DNA of 64,000 bases from Euryodendron excelsum (lineage: Eukaryota; Streptophyta; Magnoliopsida; Ericales; Pentaphylacaceae): NCBI GenBank assembly GCA_033060915.1, contig CM065388.1:87501-151500 (forward strand). Reading direction: 5' to 3'. Below, in pieces: positions 44,501 to 57,195 of the stretch (its first letter is position 1; the number at the start of each line of letters is the position of its first letter). The position numbers and the translations under genes are program-made. The notes beneath the pieces were generated by a model. The model was given only the letters and a program-made list of their open reading frames with translations. It was not told where the DNA came from and did no database searches.

Positions 44501-47500
44501 CACAATGTTGCTCTAGTACCTCAGTCCTTAGACCTTCACTCGAAGACAACCCATGCTGTTTCAGTGCCTCAGCTCTCTAGCCTTCACCTGAAATCAGCTC
44601 ACACTGTTCCAGTACCTTGGCTCTTCAGCCTTCATCCGAAATCAGTTTGCAAAGCTCCAGTGTCTGATCCTCTGATCTTCACTTGAAGTCAGCCCACAAT
44701 GCAACTTCAGTACCTGATCCTCTGATCTTCACCCGAAGTCTGCCCACAATGCCTCCCTCCGCTGGAGGACTTTATGTCTTGATAAACCCTCGCTACACAG
44801 TGCTCTCTAGCAACGATGAACTCCATTGAGTCACCTGAGGTTCACTAGCCAACATGTATCTCCACGAGGCAAGACCACCCAAAATATTGAACAAACACGC
44901 TCTTCACAATTGCCAACAGCCAAGCGTAGAAATGAGCATAATCCACTAAGCAAGCACGAAACCAACAAAGTAACTATGCAATAACACGAGCAAAAGTTGC
45001 CAATGGTTTTGGCCAACTCAAGGGTCAAATGAAGGTAGGCAAGTACCCACAACACGAAGCAAGTTCTTTCGCACAAGCTCACATACTGTAGAAACAACCC
45101 ACCAATCCAACAAAGCAGCACTACTAGCTATGCACCAAAATCAATGATCTGACACACAGAAGCATTTATGCACTACTAAGCCAGTCCCATGCACATCCTC
45201 AAGATGACCTGCTGCACGGTGCACCACGACCACAATCAAAGGACCGAGCGCGCGTCCAAAGCTTGTTGAAGCGGCCACTCTAAAGAAGGTACCAAAGGGG
45301 TTCAAACAGCAACCAAGTCCACTGATACCATAAGATTTCATCCCATGTAAACTGAAAACTACTAGCTCGGGCCACCAATCCATTCGTCATAAGATGGAAT
45401 GATACTCGCTCCACCGATAAACCGACAACCAACAATCTAAAGCAAACAACCTACTTGGAGAAGTCCACCACAACTGAAGAGAATGCCCACACGGATAAGA
45501 GAAGCAACACCCAATTGATGCACACCACGGATGGTTAGTGCTCTGATACCAACTGTCATGGGCTGGCAGGCCGGGCACCACACAGTGACAGTAATGCGAC
45601 CCACCATGATCATACGCAGCGAAAATGACCCGTGAGGCGACTATGCTCCAAGCAATAGTCCTCTCGCCAAACTCAAACACCAAGGCATAAGATTATGCGT
45701 TTGTCCAGGATCTATCTGTAATGCCCCACATATCTCTTGAAGCTAGGATCTCTGATGCTTAAGCCATACGGCTAACCCAAGCTATAGGCGATAGCAACGC
45801 CATTCTCAAATACGCGAACACATGACAAGCAATGTGTTTAGCGTTAGTCCCTCCTAAAACACAAGCCAGATAGCCATGTGCAACTAGACATGTGCGTGAG
45901 CCAACATTACCCGTTAGGCACGACGCCTCCATCCATAAAGCTCTTAGCGCCCCGCGTCAAGGATGCCCGTAAGGATAGGCACCATCGATTAGCAACTATT
46001 AAGCCCACAACACAGTGTCCCATGACACCCATGCTAGCCAAACCAAGCGGCCGTGTGCACAAGCGTGAACCCAATGTGCAAGTGCACACAAGACACTCCG
46101 CATGCAAGTGTGCACACCGAGGTCCAATCTGTCATGGACATAAGCCCCACCACTATATAATTATGGCGTAGCGGGTGCGAATGCCACGACTCATCCTCGA
46201 CGCCAATGCCCAACATCTGCCCCACCGGGCACAATGCCGCTCATGTAGCCCCTTGACTAGTATGAAGACTGCAACCACATGCCACAGCCGGCCCTCCAAG
46301 TCTCGCTCACTCCCTTAGGGGACTCACTTGAATACTGTCCCTTTCGGTAGCACCAGGAGGTGGTAGAGTCAACATCATGCCCCTCTTATAATAGCATTCT
46401 GAGCCATCTCCAAACTGATAGGAAGAAACATCCTACCCCCTCGAGGAGTCATAATTCATATATTCAATAAATATGGAAAATATAAATTACGAGATTGCCA
46501 TGCTACCGGCCAATCATGCTCAGACATGGCTCACGCCAAGGTCCCTCGCGGCCCCAGACGTGCCACGGGTGGCGACCTGTGACATTCTCCACCACTTCAA
46601 CCATCATCGTCCTCAATGATGCCAAAGCCCAGTGCCAACTCTTGGCACTCGCCACAATTAGTACCAACTCCTAACACCTAGGAAGCCCTCAGGGTTGATA
46701 TGCCATCATAGCACGCTCGAGTGGCCATGACCCCACGTGGATCACTAGGGTTTTGTGGATTACTGGCTAGAGCAAAGGGTTTTTTAGCTAGCTCGTCCCA
46801 AAGTCCTTTAATGGACTACACCCTGACTGGTCTTAACGAGAGAAAGATGGGTCTCCATCACACACTCCAAACTTACGTTATCTGAACTTTTCTAAATTTA
46901 TGAAGCACCCGTGTTGGACAGTTAACACTCAGATAAGGATATGGGATATGTGTCAAATATAGATGGTTGGACATGTCGTAATAAGTATGTATGAGTAATT
47001 GAGTTTATTATAAAACTAAGTATGAGACTTCTGTTTTATGCATAAAATACTATATTTTAGTTTGTAAACACCATTTTACCTTATAAAACAAAATAAGTAT
47101 TGTGAAAATATGAAGTGTAGTTGTATCCGAGAGTCCTTCTACATAAGAATTAGATGAATCAAACATTTAGACCCCTAACCGCACCTGACACTTGTACCCG
47201 AATCCAGGTAACATAGCTCCAAACATGACTAAAACATATGGCCCATCAAGCCACCTGCCACCGCTGATGTGCCTGTTGGGGCCTCTAGCTAGTACAAGGC
47301 CACCATTAATCATTATCTCTGGTTTGTTGGACTGGCAGAGGAGGGTAGTTGTCCCCTTGGCACGTGTGGCCTCCGTTGTCCAACTCCTCTTAAATATAAT
47401 AAAAGGTTCTCCATCATAAAGAAGCTCCAGTTATCTCCTTGGTCGGAAGTTGGCATCTCCTAATGCTCTGTCCTACTCCAGATTGCCTCAACTTTCAGCC

Positions 47501-50500
47501 TTCCTCCCTTTGATAATAGCCTAATTAGTGACGTCCACACTTTTCAAAAGGCCACCTCATCAGCCTACTTATCAACTATTGCCCGTATAGAGCTACAAAT
47601 GAACTGAGTTGTTCATTAATAGCTTGGCATAACCAATTTTATGAGTAAATGTTAATACCATAGCGATTTATATTTTGGAACATATGTTCTGAAGCATAGT
47701 ATCCTTTTATTAAAAAACGATGAATTTATTAATCTAAAGCAATGGCAAAAAAAATTTCTATGTATTTCCTTATATGTTTTTCTGAGGTGGAAAGAAAACA
47801 AATATAATGAACTAAAGCCTAGAGTGGAATTTTGGCAAATGAAAATGTGAAAAGAGAGAAGGGGGGGTGGGCGGGCGGGCAATAATGCTCCTACAATTGT
47901 GTTTTTACATGATTAGTTTGAAAAATAATAAAATATATTTGATTAGAAGTCTAATTATTCAAATAAAATTGCTCTAACATTTAGGAGTATCTTAAATTCT
48001 AATGTGTGATCTCTACATGCTTAGTCATGTTGTAACACATTTTAGAGCATTTGATGTACCCCGTTCCGATTCCTTGTGCCGAAATAATCTGCGTTTCATG
48101 TAAACATAGGCTTATCAGCGTAAAAGGCTCATTAACGTTCGTTTATTAAGTAAATGGGCTGAGCTTGAACTTGATTTGCTAGCATTTGTGTTAAATGAGC
48201 GTAGTGTGATGAAGGACTTACATGTCTGATTTCATTTTTATATGCTGGCATGCAGTTTTCTCTCTATCTTTCTTCTTCTTCTTCTCCTCCTTTTTTTTTT
48301 TGTTCTGTGATTTAGTTGTTTTTTTTTTTTTTTTTTTTTTGGGTGGGGGGGGGGGGGGGGGGGGGGGGGGGGGTCGGGGGGTGGTTGATATTGGGGAATA
48401 TCATTCGAGTCTAAACTTTTCTGTTGCAAGACATGTTTAAGGAGTATTATTGAAAAACGGTAGATTCTTAATTATGTGGTACCTTCACCAATATTATGTT
48501 TTTATGGGTAAGAGTTTGTTTTATTAGGGGGTGGGGAGGGGTTGCTGGGGTTTGAGCTTGGTCGTGCAAGGCCCCAACCACTGGAGCAAGGCACATGCGC
48601 ATGCTACCTTCACCAGTATGTGGATATCCAAGTGCGTAATCATCCCTCGGTAAGGCTTTATTTGGAGTTTGTATTGGCAGAACCTATTCGTAGTGGCCAT
48701 GACTCAGGACCCAACCAATTTGAGTTCTTTGCTGCTTCTCTTTAGCAAAAAGAACTGTGATTATTTATTTTTCACTTTTGTTGAACGAGAAATTTTACTT
48801 TTTGCCCTTTCTGGGGGCTTTGAGAAGCTAATGTGACCACTGCCTAATGTTGTATGGCTTGAATAATGAACTAAAACTTATACGGCATTTTATTTATGAG
48901 CAAAGTTTAATTGGAAAAATGTTGTTCTTTGAGTTATCAACAAAAACTGTGGGGCTTTTGAGATTGATTTCTTACTTAGATGGACAAATTTGGTCCTATT
49001 TATGGTACATGCATTTGAGAGCTTGTTTGTGTTTGTTAGTCACACTATTTTTGCAACTTGGAATTCAAAATCTAAAATCAGTCACCATAAATTAAGAGTC
49101 AAAAGCGAGAGCAAAGATAGAGAAACTTATTAGTCTCAAAATTTCCCTAAGATATATCCAATGAGAAGTACTAATGATGCAGATGTCTTGGCATGTGCTT
49201 ACATATATAAGAACTGCCCAGTGTAACCTCTGAGGATATTGTTACTTAAAATGTAGTTAGAGAGGAATATTCAATTCCTCTTTCATCCTACATGGGAATT
49301 TTTGTGAGCAATCATGATGGAAGCCACCCTTCCATCACTGTATCTTTGCCACATGAAGTAAAGTCTCTAGTGTAAACAAATTATGCTTTAGATTGAAGTG
49401 TGATGGAGTGCCAAATAATGTGAATTCTTCTGATTTGCTGAACAACTTAGTTGGTGGAGGAGTGTTGGCTCTCACATTCTATAATAAAAACAATTTTTGT
49501 GTAGACAGTATGGATTTTAAGCGACAATTGATGTTTATTGGTTTGGGTATTTTGTGAGGGAGATGCTTATAACTAAGCTCTTTATTTTTACAGTACAATG
49601 TCAATTTGGATGTTTTTCAAAGTGATGTTCTTTTCATCCTTTACTTTGCAGTTCCTTCCTGTCCCTTCAGTTGCTGGTTTCTATTTGGCTCGTTTCTTTA
49701 CAAAGAAGAGTCTGCCATCATATTTTGCCTTTGTTGTGCTTGGGAGCTTGATGGTCACATGGTTTGTGCTACATAATTTTTGGGATCTCAATATTTGGTT
49801 GGCAGGCATGTCTTTAAAGTCCTTTTGTAAGCTCATACTTGCCAGTGTTGTCCTGGCAATGGTTGTCCCTGGTTTAGCTCTTCTTCAACCAAAACTTCAT
49901 TTCTTAGCTGAGGTTGGTTTGATCAGCCATGCACTGCTGCTATGCTACATTGAGAATCGCTTCTTTAATTACTCGAGCATATACTACTATGGGTTGGAGG
50001 ACGATGTAATGTATCCAAGTTACATGGTTGCCCTTACTACTTTTTTGGGTTTGGCTCTAGTGAGGAGGCTTTCTGTGGATCATCGAATTGGACCAAAGGC
50101 AGTCTGGATTCTGTCTTGCCTGTATTCCTCAAAGCTGGCAATGCTGTTTATCACATCAAAAGCCATTTTATGGGTGTCTGCTGTTCTTTTATTGGCTGTT
50201 TCTCCTCCATTGCTTCTTTACAGGTAAATAGTATTTTCGTCACATTTATGGTCTTTTTTCTTAGACAGCTTTTTGTATACATCTTGTGCACACAGGTTAC
50301 GACCCTTTTTGGCACCTTAAATAGAAATCTTATTTTACTTATCCTAAAAAAAATATTTTTCTTCAGATGACATCAGACTTGTAATTCTTTCGTTAATTTT
50401 GCAGAGACAAGTCAAGAGCAGCCTCAAAGATGAAATCTTGGCAAGGTTATGTGCATGCTGGTGTGGTTGCATTATCAGTCTGGTTTTGTCGTGAAACAGT

Positions 50501-52538
50501 TTTTGAAGCTCTCCAGTGGTGGAACGGGAGGCCTCCATTTGATGGCTTACTTTTGGGCTCCTGTATTCTTCTTACGGGAATGGCTTGTGTACCAATCATC
50601 GCTCTCCACTTTTCTCATGTCATGGTACTAGTTCTACCTTTCTTTTGGTTATGTTTTGCAATTCTTTTCCAGCAATTAGGTAAATCCTCCGTCATATTAG
50701 GAAAACATTAAAAAAATTTTGACACTGTCCAACAATTTGTAAATGCTTGATTGTTTATATTGAGCAGCTACTAGTATTTATGTTCCCTGTTTTTGCATTC
50801 TTGTGTGTACATGTTTGATTAAGTGATTAATGAAGCATCCATAATTTGAGCATTAAAGAATATTTAGTATAAGAGCTGAGAATTGGCGTATAAAACTGGA
50901 AGCTTATAATTTCAACAAGGTTACTAATTGAAATGAGTGGACATATACTGTCTTATGAGCTGCTCTTTTTTTTATTTTTTATTCTCACCAAGCTGGAATA
51001 CTTTCTATATATTCCACTTCTGATATTTGATATCAGTTAGAGATATTATGGTACTTTAGTACTTCGCATCATGTCTATACTTGTTTGGAATCATCCAGCT
51101 TTTATTTTTGGTTTTTTTTCCAACAACTTTTATTTATAAATCATACTCAGATTAAGCTAAAAGACTTTTTCCCTTTCACTCTGTGCAGTCTGCTAAGAGA
51201 TGCCTGGTGCTTGTAGTGGCAACAGGGCTGCTGTTCATTCTGTTGCAGCCCCCAATTCCATTATCATGGACTTATCGCTCTGACCTAATAAAAGCAGCTC
51301 GTCAATCAGCTGATGATATCTCCATATATGGCTTCATGACATCGAAGCCAACATGGCCATCATGGCTACTTATTGCAGCAATCCTGCTCACTCTAGCAGC
51401 AGTAACTTCCATCATCCCTATTAAGTATATTGTTGAGTTGAGGGCATTTTACTCCATTGTCATGGGGATTGCTTTGGGCGTTTATATAGCTGCAGAATAT
51501 TTCCTTCAGGCGGCTATATTGCATGCCCTTATTGTTGTAACAATGGTCTGTACTTCTGTCTTTGTGGTCTTCACCCATTTTCCATCTGCCTCAAGCACAA
51601 AACTCATGCCATGGGTGTTTGCTTTACTTGTGTCTCTCTTTCCTGTGACTTATTTATTGGAAGGCCAGGTTAGAATCAAAAGCATACTTGGGGATAGTGG
51701 AGTTGGAAATGCAGGAGAGGAAGAGAAGAAGTTGACAACACTACTTGCTATTGAGGGGGCAAGGACATCTCTCCTTGGTTTATATGCAGCTATTTTTATG
51801 CTTATCGCATTAGAGATAAAGTTTGAGCTGGCATCACTTATGCGAGAAAAGGCTATTGAAAAGGGTGGAATTAGACATAACCAATCTGGTCAAAGCAGCT
51901 CTGCCACTTTCCCTTCAAAGTTAAGGTTCATGCAGCAACGTAGGACCTCAACTGTGCCAGCCTTCACTATCAAGAGGATGGCTGCTGAGGGAGCCTGGAT
52001 GCCAGCAGTTGGTAATGTTGCTAGTATAATGTGCTTTGCTATATGTCTAATCTTGAATGTCAATCTCACTGGTGGCTCAAACCGTGCAATATTTTTCTTG
52101 GCGCCTATTTTACTGCTTCTCAACCAGGACTCTGATTTTGTTGCTGGATTTGGAGACAAGCAAAGGTATTTCCCAGTTACAGTAGTTATTTCAGCCTACT
52201 TGGTATTGACTGCATTTTATAGCATATGGGAAGATATCTGGCATGGGAATGCTGGGTGGGGCCTCGAAATTGGAGGACCAGATTGGTTGTTTGCAGTAAA
52301 AAACGTGGCCCTTCTCATCCTCACATTCCCCAGTCATATCCTTTTTAACTGGTTTGTGTGGAGCTACACAAAGCAGACAGACTCAACACCACTGCTGACA
52401 TTCCCCCTTAATATTCCATCAGTCATAATAACGGATGTGATCAAGATTAAGATACTGGGGCTTCTTGGAATAATATACTCATTGGCGCAATATCTGATTT
52501 CTAGACAACAATATTTCTCAGGATTGAAGCTTATTTAG
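38506..52538 (+). CDS. NEF1: NO EXINE FORMATION 1 (NEF1) membrane protein
   Basis: Exons 38506-39756, 49652-50223, 50405-50624 and 51189-52538 join in frame (phases 0, 2 and 0) into about 1130 residues, close to the roughly 1120 of Arabidopsis NEF1. The N-terminus (residues 1-65) is rich in Ser and Pro and could include a transit signal. The rest is a polytopic membrane protein with many hydrophobic helices, starting ARIAVALVPCAAFLLDLGGT. Family-typical stretches are GGAAGAGAYALGMIADAFSS, FLPVPSVAGFYLARFFTKKS and NIWLAGMSLKSFCKL. Exon 4 is one 1350-bp block that includes a hydrophilic loop (IRHNQSGQSSSATFPSK). In Arabidopsis the gene is needed for primexine and sporopollenin deposition on pollen, with a plastid membrane or lipid role proposed. 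Intron 1 is 9.9 kb and carries transposons. The gene should be functional, as no disablement is seen. Confidence 0.95.
38616..38630 (+). promoter_or_regulatory. Telo-box motif in the first exon of NEF1
   Basis: AAACCCTAACCCTAA is a double telo-box about 110 bp after the NEF1 start codon; it encodes Asn-Pro repeats. Telo-boxes near plant transcription starts are known to bind TRB proteins and are linked to Polycomb recruitment. Regulatory use here is inference. Confidence 0.4.
39757..42749 (+). other. NEF1 intron 1, left part
   Basis: This is intron sequence after the GTATGC donor at 39757. It includes a tRNA-like segment near 40060-40105 (GTAGGTTTAGAGCATTG then CTATTGAAACTCC), possibly a SINE head. 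A TGTGTTAACCTC..GAGGCTAACACA inverted pair lies near 42379-42462. No gene is recognised. Confidence 0.45.
42755..43875 (-). repeat. LARD 3' LTR
   Basis: It matches 45554-46676 along its whole length. Shared blocks include CATACGCAGC, CACAACACAGTGTCCCATGA and CATCCTACCCCCTCGAGGAG. The left LTR is 1121 bp and the right is 1123 bp. Confidence 0.92.
44490..44750. repeat. Five roughly 48-bp tandem repeats inside the LARD
   Basis: CTTCAC or CTTCAT followed by (C/T)(C/T)GAA(A/G)TC recurs at 44533, 44582, 44630, 44677 and 44727, with spacing of 49, 48, 47 and 50 bp. On the + strand the open frame 44432-44686 gives a 16-residue repeat (SLHLKSAHTVPVPWLF style) in its first copies. Confidence 0.75.
45540..45551 (-). 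promoter_or_regulatory. LARD primer binding site (initiator tRNA-Met)
   Basis: TGGTATCAGAGC on the - strand lies two bases inside the 5' LTR. It is the standard tRNA-iMet complementary primer site of plant LTR elements. Confidence 0.9.
45554..46676 (-). repeat. LARD 5' LTR
   Basis: It is the partner of 42755-43875 and is bounded on the right by the CCTAG target-site duplication. Confidence 0.92.
46682..49651 (+). other. NEF1 intron 1, right part
   Basis: This non-coding stretch ends in the TTTGCAG acceptor at 49651. It holds a T-run and G-run at 48319-48379 and a tRNA-like segment near 48540-48600 (GGGTTTGAGCTTGG then CCCCAACCACTGGAGC). No gene is recognised. Confidence 0.45.
48319..48379. 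repeat. T22 followed by a 29-base G run
   Basis: A run of 22 T is followed by GGGT, 29 uninterrupted G (48345-48373), TC and six G. The G-run is on the coding strand of NEF1 intron 1. Confidence 0.9.
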
Positions 52539-55500
52539 TCAAAACATACTTTGTACGATATTTTTGGCAATTTTCAAGTGAGTTATGAAAGTTCGGTTTA
52601 TAGCCACCTCTTGCTTGTTCTTACCTCCATTTGGGGTTCACTCCAAGTTCCTGAGATTCTCCTATATAATGGGTTAAGCTGTCACAATGAACCTACAAAA
52701 CAACCTTCCTTGCTATCAGTTGTCTTGCTAATTCCTGATTAGGCCTGCTAAACTGATTGTTGTCTTGGTATTTGGTTGAGCATGTATTGTTGTGTTAGGA
52801 CTTGGGACATTGTATGCGGGCAGACAATGTCACTGCCATTTTGAAGAGCAAGACCGCTCAACCTGATTTGACTTCTTAGAGCGACATAGGGACGGGGAAA
52901 CACCTACTTTTATTATGGATCTCCACACTTGTGTAGTTATAATCAATGTGGTTGCTTGGAGTGTGTGGTCATAGATTTTTGTTTTACGTATGCAACTGCC
53001 CATTGATGAAATCGCGAAGTATTGCTATTTTCTATTCATTTTTTCATCTGTTTCTATTGGAACTGTATAATATGCCTAAGATTCTTTTTCCACCAGCTGT
53101 TTTCTGGGGTAAGCGTTATAGGTTTCTCCTACTCTACACTTTTGACTTGTCATCTCCTCAACTGAACTCATTTATGGAGATCTTTTCATTGGGTGCTCTG
53201 GCATTTCGGTTTTTGTAGCTGAGGTATGGCTTAGGGGTTGTCTGCATAACAAATCATCTATATTTATTCTTTTTCAGTGAAGATGTTTCCATACCTTGAC
53301 TGAATAGATCCATTGTGTTAATATTTACTTTATGTTTAGTTGCATTCATTTATCAATGTGAGTAGTTGTGTTTATGTGTTCCATTGTCAGTGCTTTTGTT
53401 GCTCCAATTGTCGTGCACATTAGGAGCATTGTTATAATAGGAATTTGCAGCCATCACCTTTTGGGAGTCTGTAACATAAAGAGGAGGTAGAGGCCTCTAT
53501 TTATTGTAAGTTGGCTTACTTTGAAAAATGGCGTGGCAGTGGCCGTTGCGTGGTTTTAATTTTGTAGGAGTTCACAGGCTCTAGTACAGAGAGCATGATG
53601 CACGTGTCTAGCGGACTGTGCAACACATGGATTTCCCTTTCTAAGACCGGCCAATAAAATCACGCAAATGGGAAAAGTCACTAGGAGCGATTAGGTGAAT
53701 CATCACCAGGGCCTCCAAGCCGCGTAACCTCATGTATCTTGTAATAGGTTGTTATGGCTGAGGGCCCGCTCAGTCCAATTTTTTTTTTAGCTTGTAAGTT
53801 AAAAAAAAGTCAAATTTTTAATGTTTTTTTTGCTTTTTTGCTTATCTTTAGCTTATAAATACAAAAAAAAAAAAAAAAAATTAGCTTTTTTGTTTATAAG
53901 CTAAGAAAAAGTAAAATCAAGAAAATTAAAAAAAATTTATACCAAATGAATCTTAAGTCAAAGTTAGTTGTGCAGTGTAAGCAATGTGACCAAATGCCAA
54001 ACACATTGGGCTCCCTAGGCTGTGAGGGAGGTACAAAATGTCCTCAACGATGGGGAGCAGAGCACTGAGCAGTTACCATTCGCATGCCTCAGTTTGTGGT
54101 TGCATGCCTGCAGTTAAATGCTTATTGTGAGAGTATTGACTCTGAGAGGATAAGTGAGAGCATACATCATAGGGTTTGCAGCCAAAATATGAACAAGTCA
54201 AGGGAATCAGTTTAGCACCTTGATTGTGGTTTCTTTGAGTTGTGATTATTGGATCTGTTGTGCAACCATAATGTTGCGTGTGTGTGTTTTCATAAGGTCA
54301 GAGTTGGATGTGCAACAGCCAATCAAGAAGTAATATTGAACTATACGAGAAATGCTAAAAAAAAAAGAGGAAGAAAGGTGTGGGAGAGTTTTCATACTCA
54401 GCATATGGAAACATGCATCACCTTCCTGTCAAAACATTTCAGACCACTGTGATGTCGTGGATATCAATCTTTCTTCCAGTGTTAGCTTAATTTTGAGGAC
54501 CAAGTCTGTATTGACCTTAACACATTGTTGGTATATATTGCTCTAGGCCAATACACTACGTCTTTGTTCATATGACAATTGCTTTGTTGCCTTATACTAA
54601 ATTTTTGTTTGGTGGACCAAATGTAAGAACCAGTGGTTTGGCTAGCTAGTCAAGAGAAACCATATCATCTGTATGTATGTGTATGTGTATGTGAGAATTT
54701 AGGGTATGTCCAAATGCATGATTGTATTAAAGGTTTATTGTTAGGATAAGGTTTGTTGCATTTGCCATCATCATCATCATGCATGGTCGGTGGTCAGTAA
54801 GTCTGTCTTCATGTCCAATTCCAGTTGGGGGTGAAACAAATATTTGCGACAAGAAAATTTTTTTATCTTCATTCTGTGCAGCAGCAGCAGCAGCAACGGA
54901 GGCATGATATGATATGATACGATACATTATATGATCATCCTGGACCATGATTAATTATTTGGGTTGTTGTCCTTGTTCTTTCTATGCATCAGACTCCCTG
55001 CATGGGCACAGGGCACAGACGATGGGGCTACGTACTATATATATATATATATATAAACGCTTGCCACAGGGTGTGGGATCAACAACCAATTAACCCATCT
55101 TTTAAATGGACAACTGACTGCATGCCCATTCAACCACCATCGTTTAATAAGAGTGTCGTCGCTAAATGGTACTAGCTTAGTGCCACGAGCTGCCCTTTAA
55201 GTCCGGGCTCCTGTCCTCATTTTTCAGCCTCGTGTCAATTCTGTCATGTTTGTACATATTGTATAGAGTGTAAAAATGTAAGTTTGGAGTCGGATGCACG
55301 CATAGATTTTTTCATGTCAAGGTGTGCGGCATCCAAGTTAGTCGTGTCCCAACCCTATCGAGGAGAGGTGTTGTAATTTTTTCGAAGGGCTAGAAAATTA
55401 GTTTTGGGTCATATATAGATGTATGTAAAAGAGTTTTGTCAAATTCCTTGTAAATATTTTTGTAGACCCATTATGACTCCTCAAGGGGGTGTAATGTTTG

Positions 55501-56237
55501 CTCGTATTAGTTTAGAAATGGCTTAAAAAGCATATATAGGGGAGGATAGTAAGGTGAGTCCAAGTCCCTAGTTGTTGGTTGTTGGCAAACTAAACTCTCC
55601 ACCTAATTATAGTCTGGAATTGCTTTGTATATGCAATAAAAGTAATCTTATTACTTGCAAATTGTGTGCTCATTGTCTTCGTTGTTGCTTTAAACGTTTT
55701 TAGCTTATTGCTTCCAAATTGTTCACTTGTGCACCTTCGCGTGTGTGTGTTGGCTTTCATTTGCGAGGTGCTCCTTTGGTTGACTTGTCTGGTGCCGCCC
55801 ACGATAAGTGTCACACGGCCTAATCCACTTGAAAGTGTCGGACCGTGACACTTAGCTAGGTACTACAAACAAAACCATCTTCAAAGAGGAGAGGAGGACA
55901 CAAGTGAAGTGCCCATTCATTCAACCACGCACCAGCATTATTTATTAAAGAGTCAACCAAATGTAACTTAAAACAAAAGCTAGCATTGTTTATGTTTGCT
56001 GACATTCAATGGAGACATATAGATTCCAAAATCAAAACACCATTGACGTGTTGATATATGTTTGCTGACATTCAATTGAGAGTGAATCTTTCTTTGATTC
56101 CAAATAAATAAATAAATAAATAAACCATTGTTCATGTTGCACATAAATATTATATAAATATATATATAGTGCTAGCTAGGCTGCTAGCTTACAAAGGGGA
56201 AGGTCGTCTTTTGTCCAACTCGAATGCAATGCATGGC
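52539..56237. other. Intergenic region between convergent NEF1 and NPF6.1
   Basis: The first several hundred bases should include the NEF1 3' UTR. A MITE-like element lies at 53766-53945. Microsatellites include (CAT)n near 54769, (CAG)n near 54881 and TA runs near 55037. The NPF6.1 3' UTR lies to the left of 56238. No further gene is supported. Confidence 0.45.
53766..53945. repeat. AT-rich MITE-like element
   Basis: The left part GTCCAATTTTTTTTTTAGC and TTGTAAGTTAAAAAAAAG is mirrored at the right by TTTATAAGCTAAGAAAAAG and AATTTATACCAAATG. The arms are imperfect and the centre is homopolymeric. It is similar in style to 33530-33700 and 62066-62270. Confidence 0.5.
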
Positions 56238-57149
56238 TCATTTACTTGTACTCCCCATTTCAATTTCCTCCTTTGCTCTGTACTGATAACGATGCGCTGC
56301 ATAGAGGAAAGCGCAGAAATTGAGTACACTCAGAACCGCAAGAAGCCAGTAGAAGTAATCAAACCTTCCGCTATTGATATTCTGGGACAGCCATGAGGGT
56401 CGCCCTCCCTCATCGTTACCCGTCACAGATTTGATAATGCTGTTCAACATAGTGGCTGCAAAGCAACCTAAACCACCAGCTACAGCAGCATAAGCCGAAC
56501 CTATGCTTCTCATGGCATCCGGGGCCTCCTCGTACAGAAATTCTAGCAATCCCACGATACAAAACACCTCCGCAATCCCAATTAGGCAATATTGGATTAG
56601 CAACCAGTATGCGCTTAGGTTCGGCATGGCACTTAGAAAACTAGCCTCGTATCCATGTTCTATTGCAAAATTTCTTCTGTACCTCTCAAAAATCCCAGCC
56701 CATGCCACTGATAGAATTGAAACTGCCAACCCAATACCTACCCTCTGAAGCTGAGACGCCCCATGAGGATGACCTGTGATGCGCCTAGACAGCGGGACAA
56801 ATATGGAGTAATAGAGAGCCAGTAGAAGGAATATGCTGAGGCCTGGAAAGACGGGCATGCATGTTACAGGGAGCTTAAGATGACCCAGGTGGGTATTCAA
56901 TGTATATGCCTGCTGTACTGACAGAGTCAAAAACTCTGTCAAGATTAGACTCAGCATTATAGTGCAACCCGGAATTGGAAGGAGTCTCAAAAGAATCTTT
57001 ACTTCTTCTACTTGCGTCACAGTGCAAAGCCGCCAAGGACTTGGATGATCAGCACCGTCTTCCTTCAGTTGGAGGGCTGCCTTGTCCAAACATCTGTAAG
57101 GGCGCCGCCAAATTAAGACTAGTAAAATCTGTATGTCTATATATATATA

Positions 57150-57195
<46 letters not shown>

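Larger units (their letters stand above)
42755..46676 (-). mobile_element. Non-autonomous LTR retrotransposon (LARD-like) in NEF1 intron 1
   Basis: Direct LTRs of about 1.12 kb (42755-43875 and 45554-46676) start TGTCATGGGCTG and end CTGACA/CTAACA. Perfect 5-bp duplications CCTAG flank them (42750-42754 and 46677-46681). Next to the right LTR on the - strand is TGGTATCAGAGC (45551-45540), the classic initiator-tRNA-Met primer site, so the element's sense is the - strand and antisense to NEF1. The 1.68-kb interior has no recognisable gag, protease, RT or integrase. Its size and lack of coding fit a LARD-type element mobilised in trans. LTR differences are mostly transitions. Confidence 0.92.

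Noticed and set aside
46900..47210. Degenerate element with CACCCGTGTTGGACAG-like text
   Set aside because: It resembles a common plant repeat style, but I could not find two ends or a target duplication.
48222..48440. Open frames across the T/G and A/C homopolymers
   Set aside because: They are homopolymer artefacts inside an intron (poly-Phe, poly-Gly, poly-Pro, poly-Lys).
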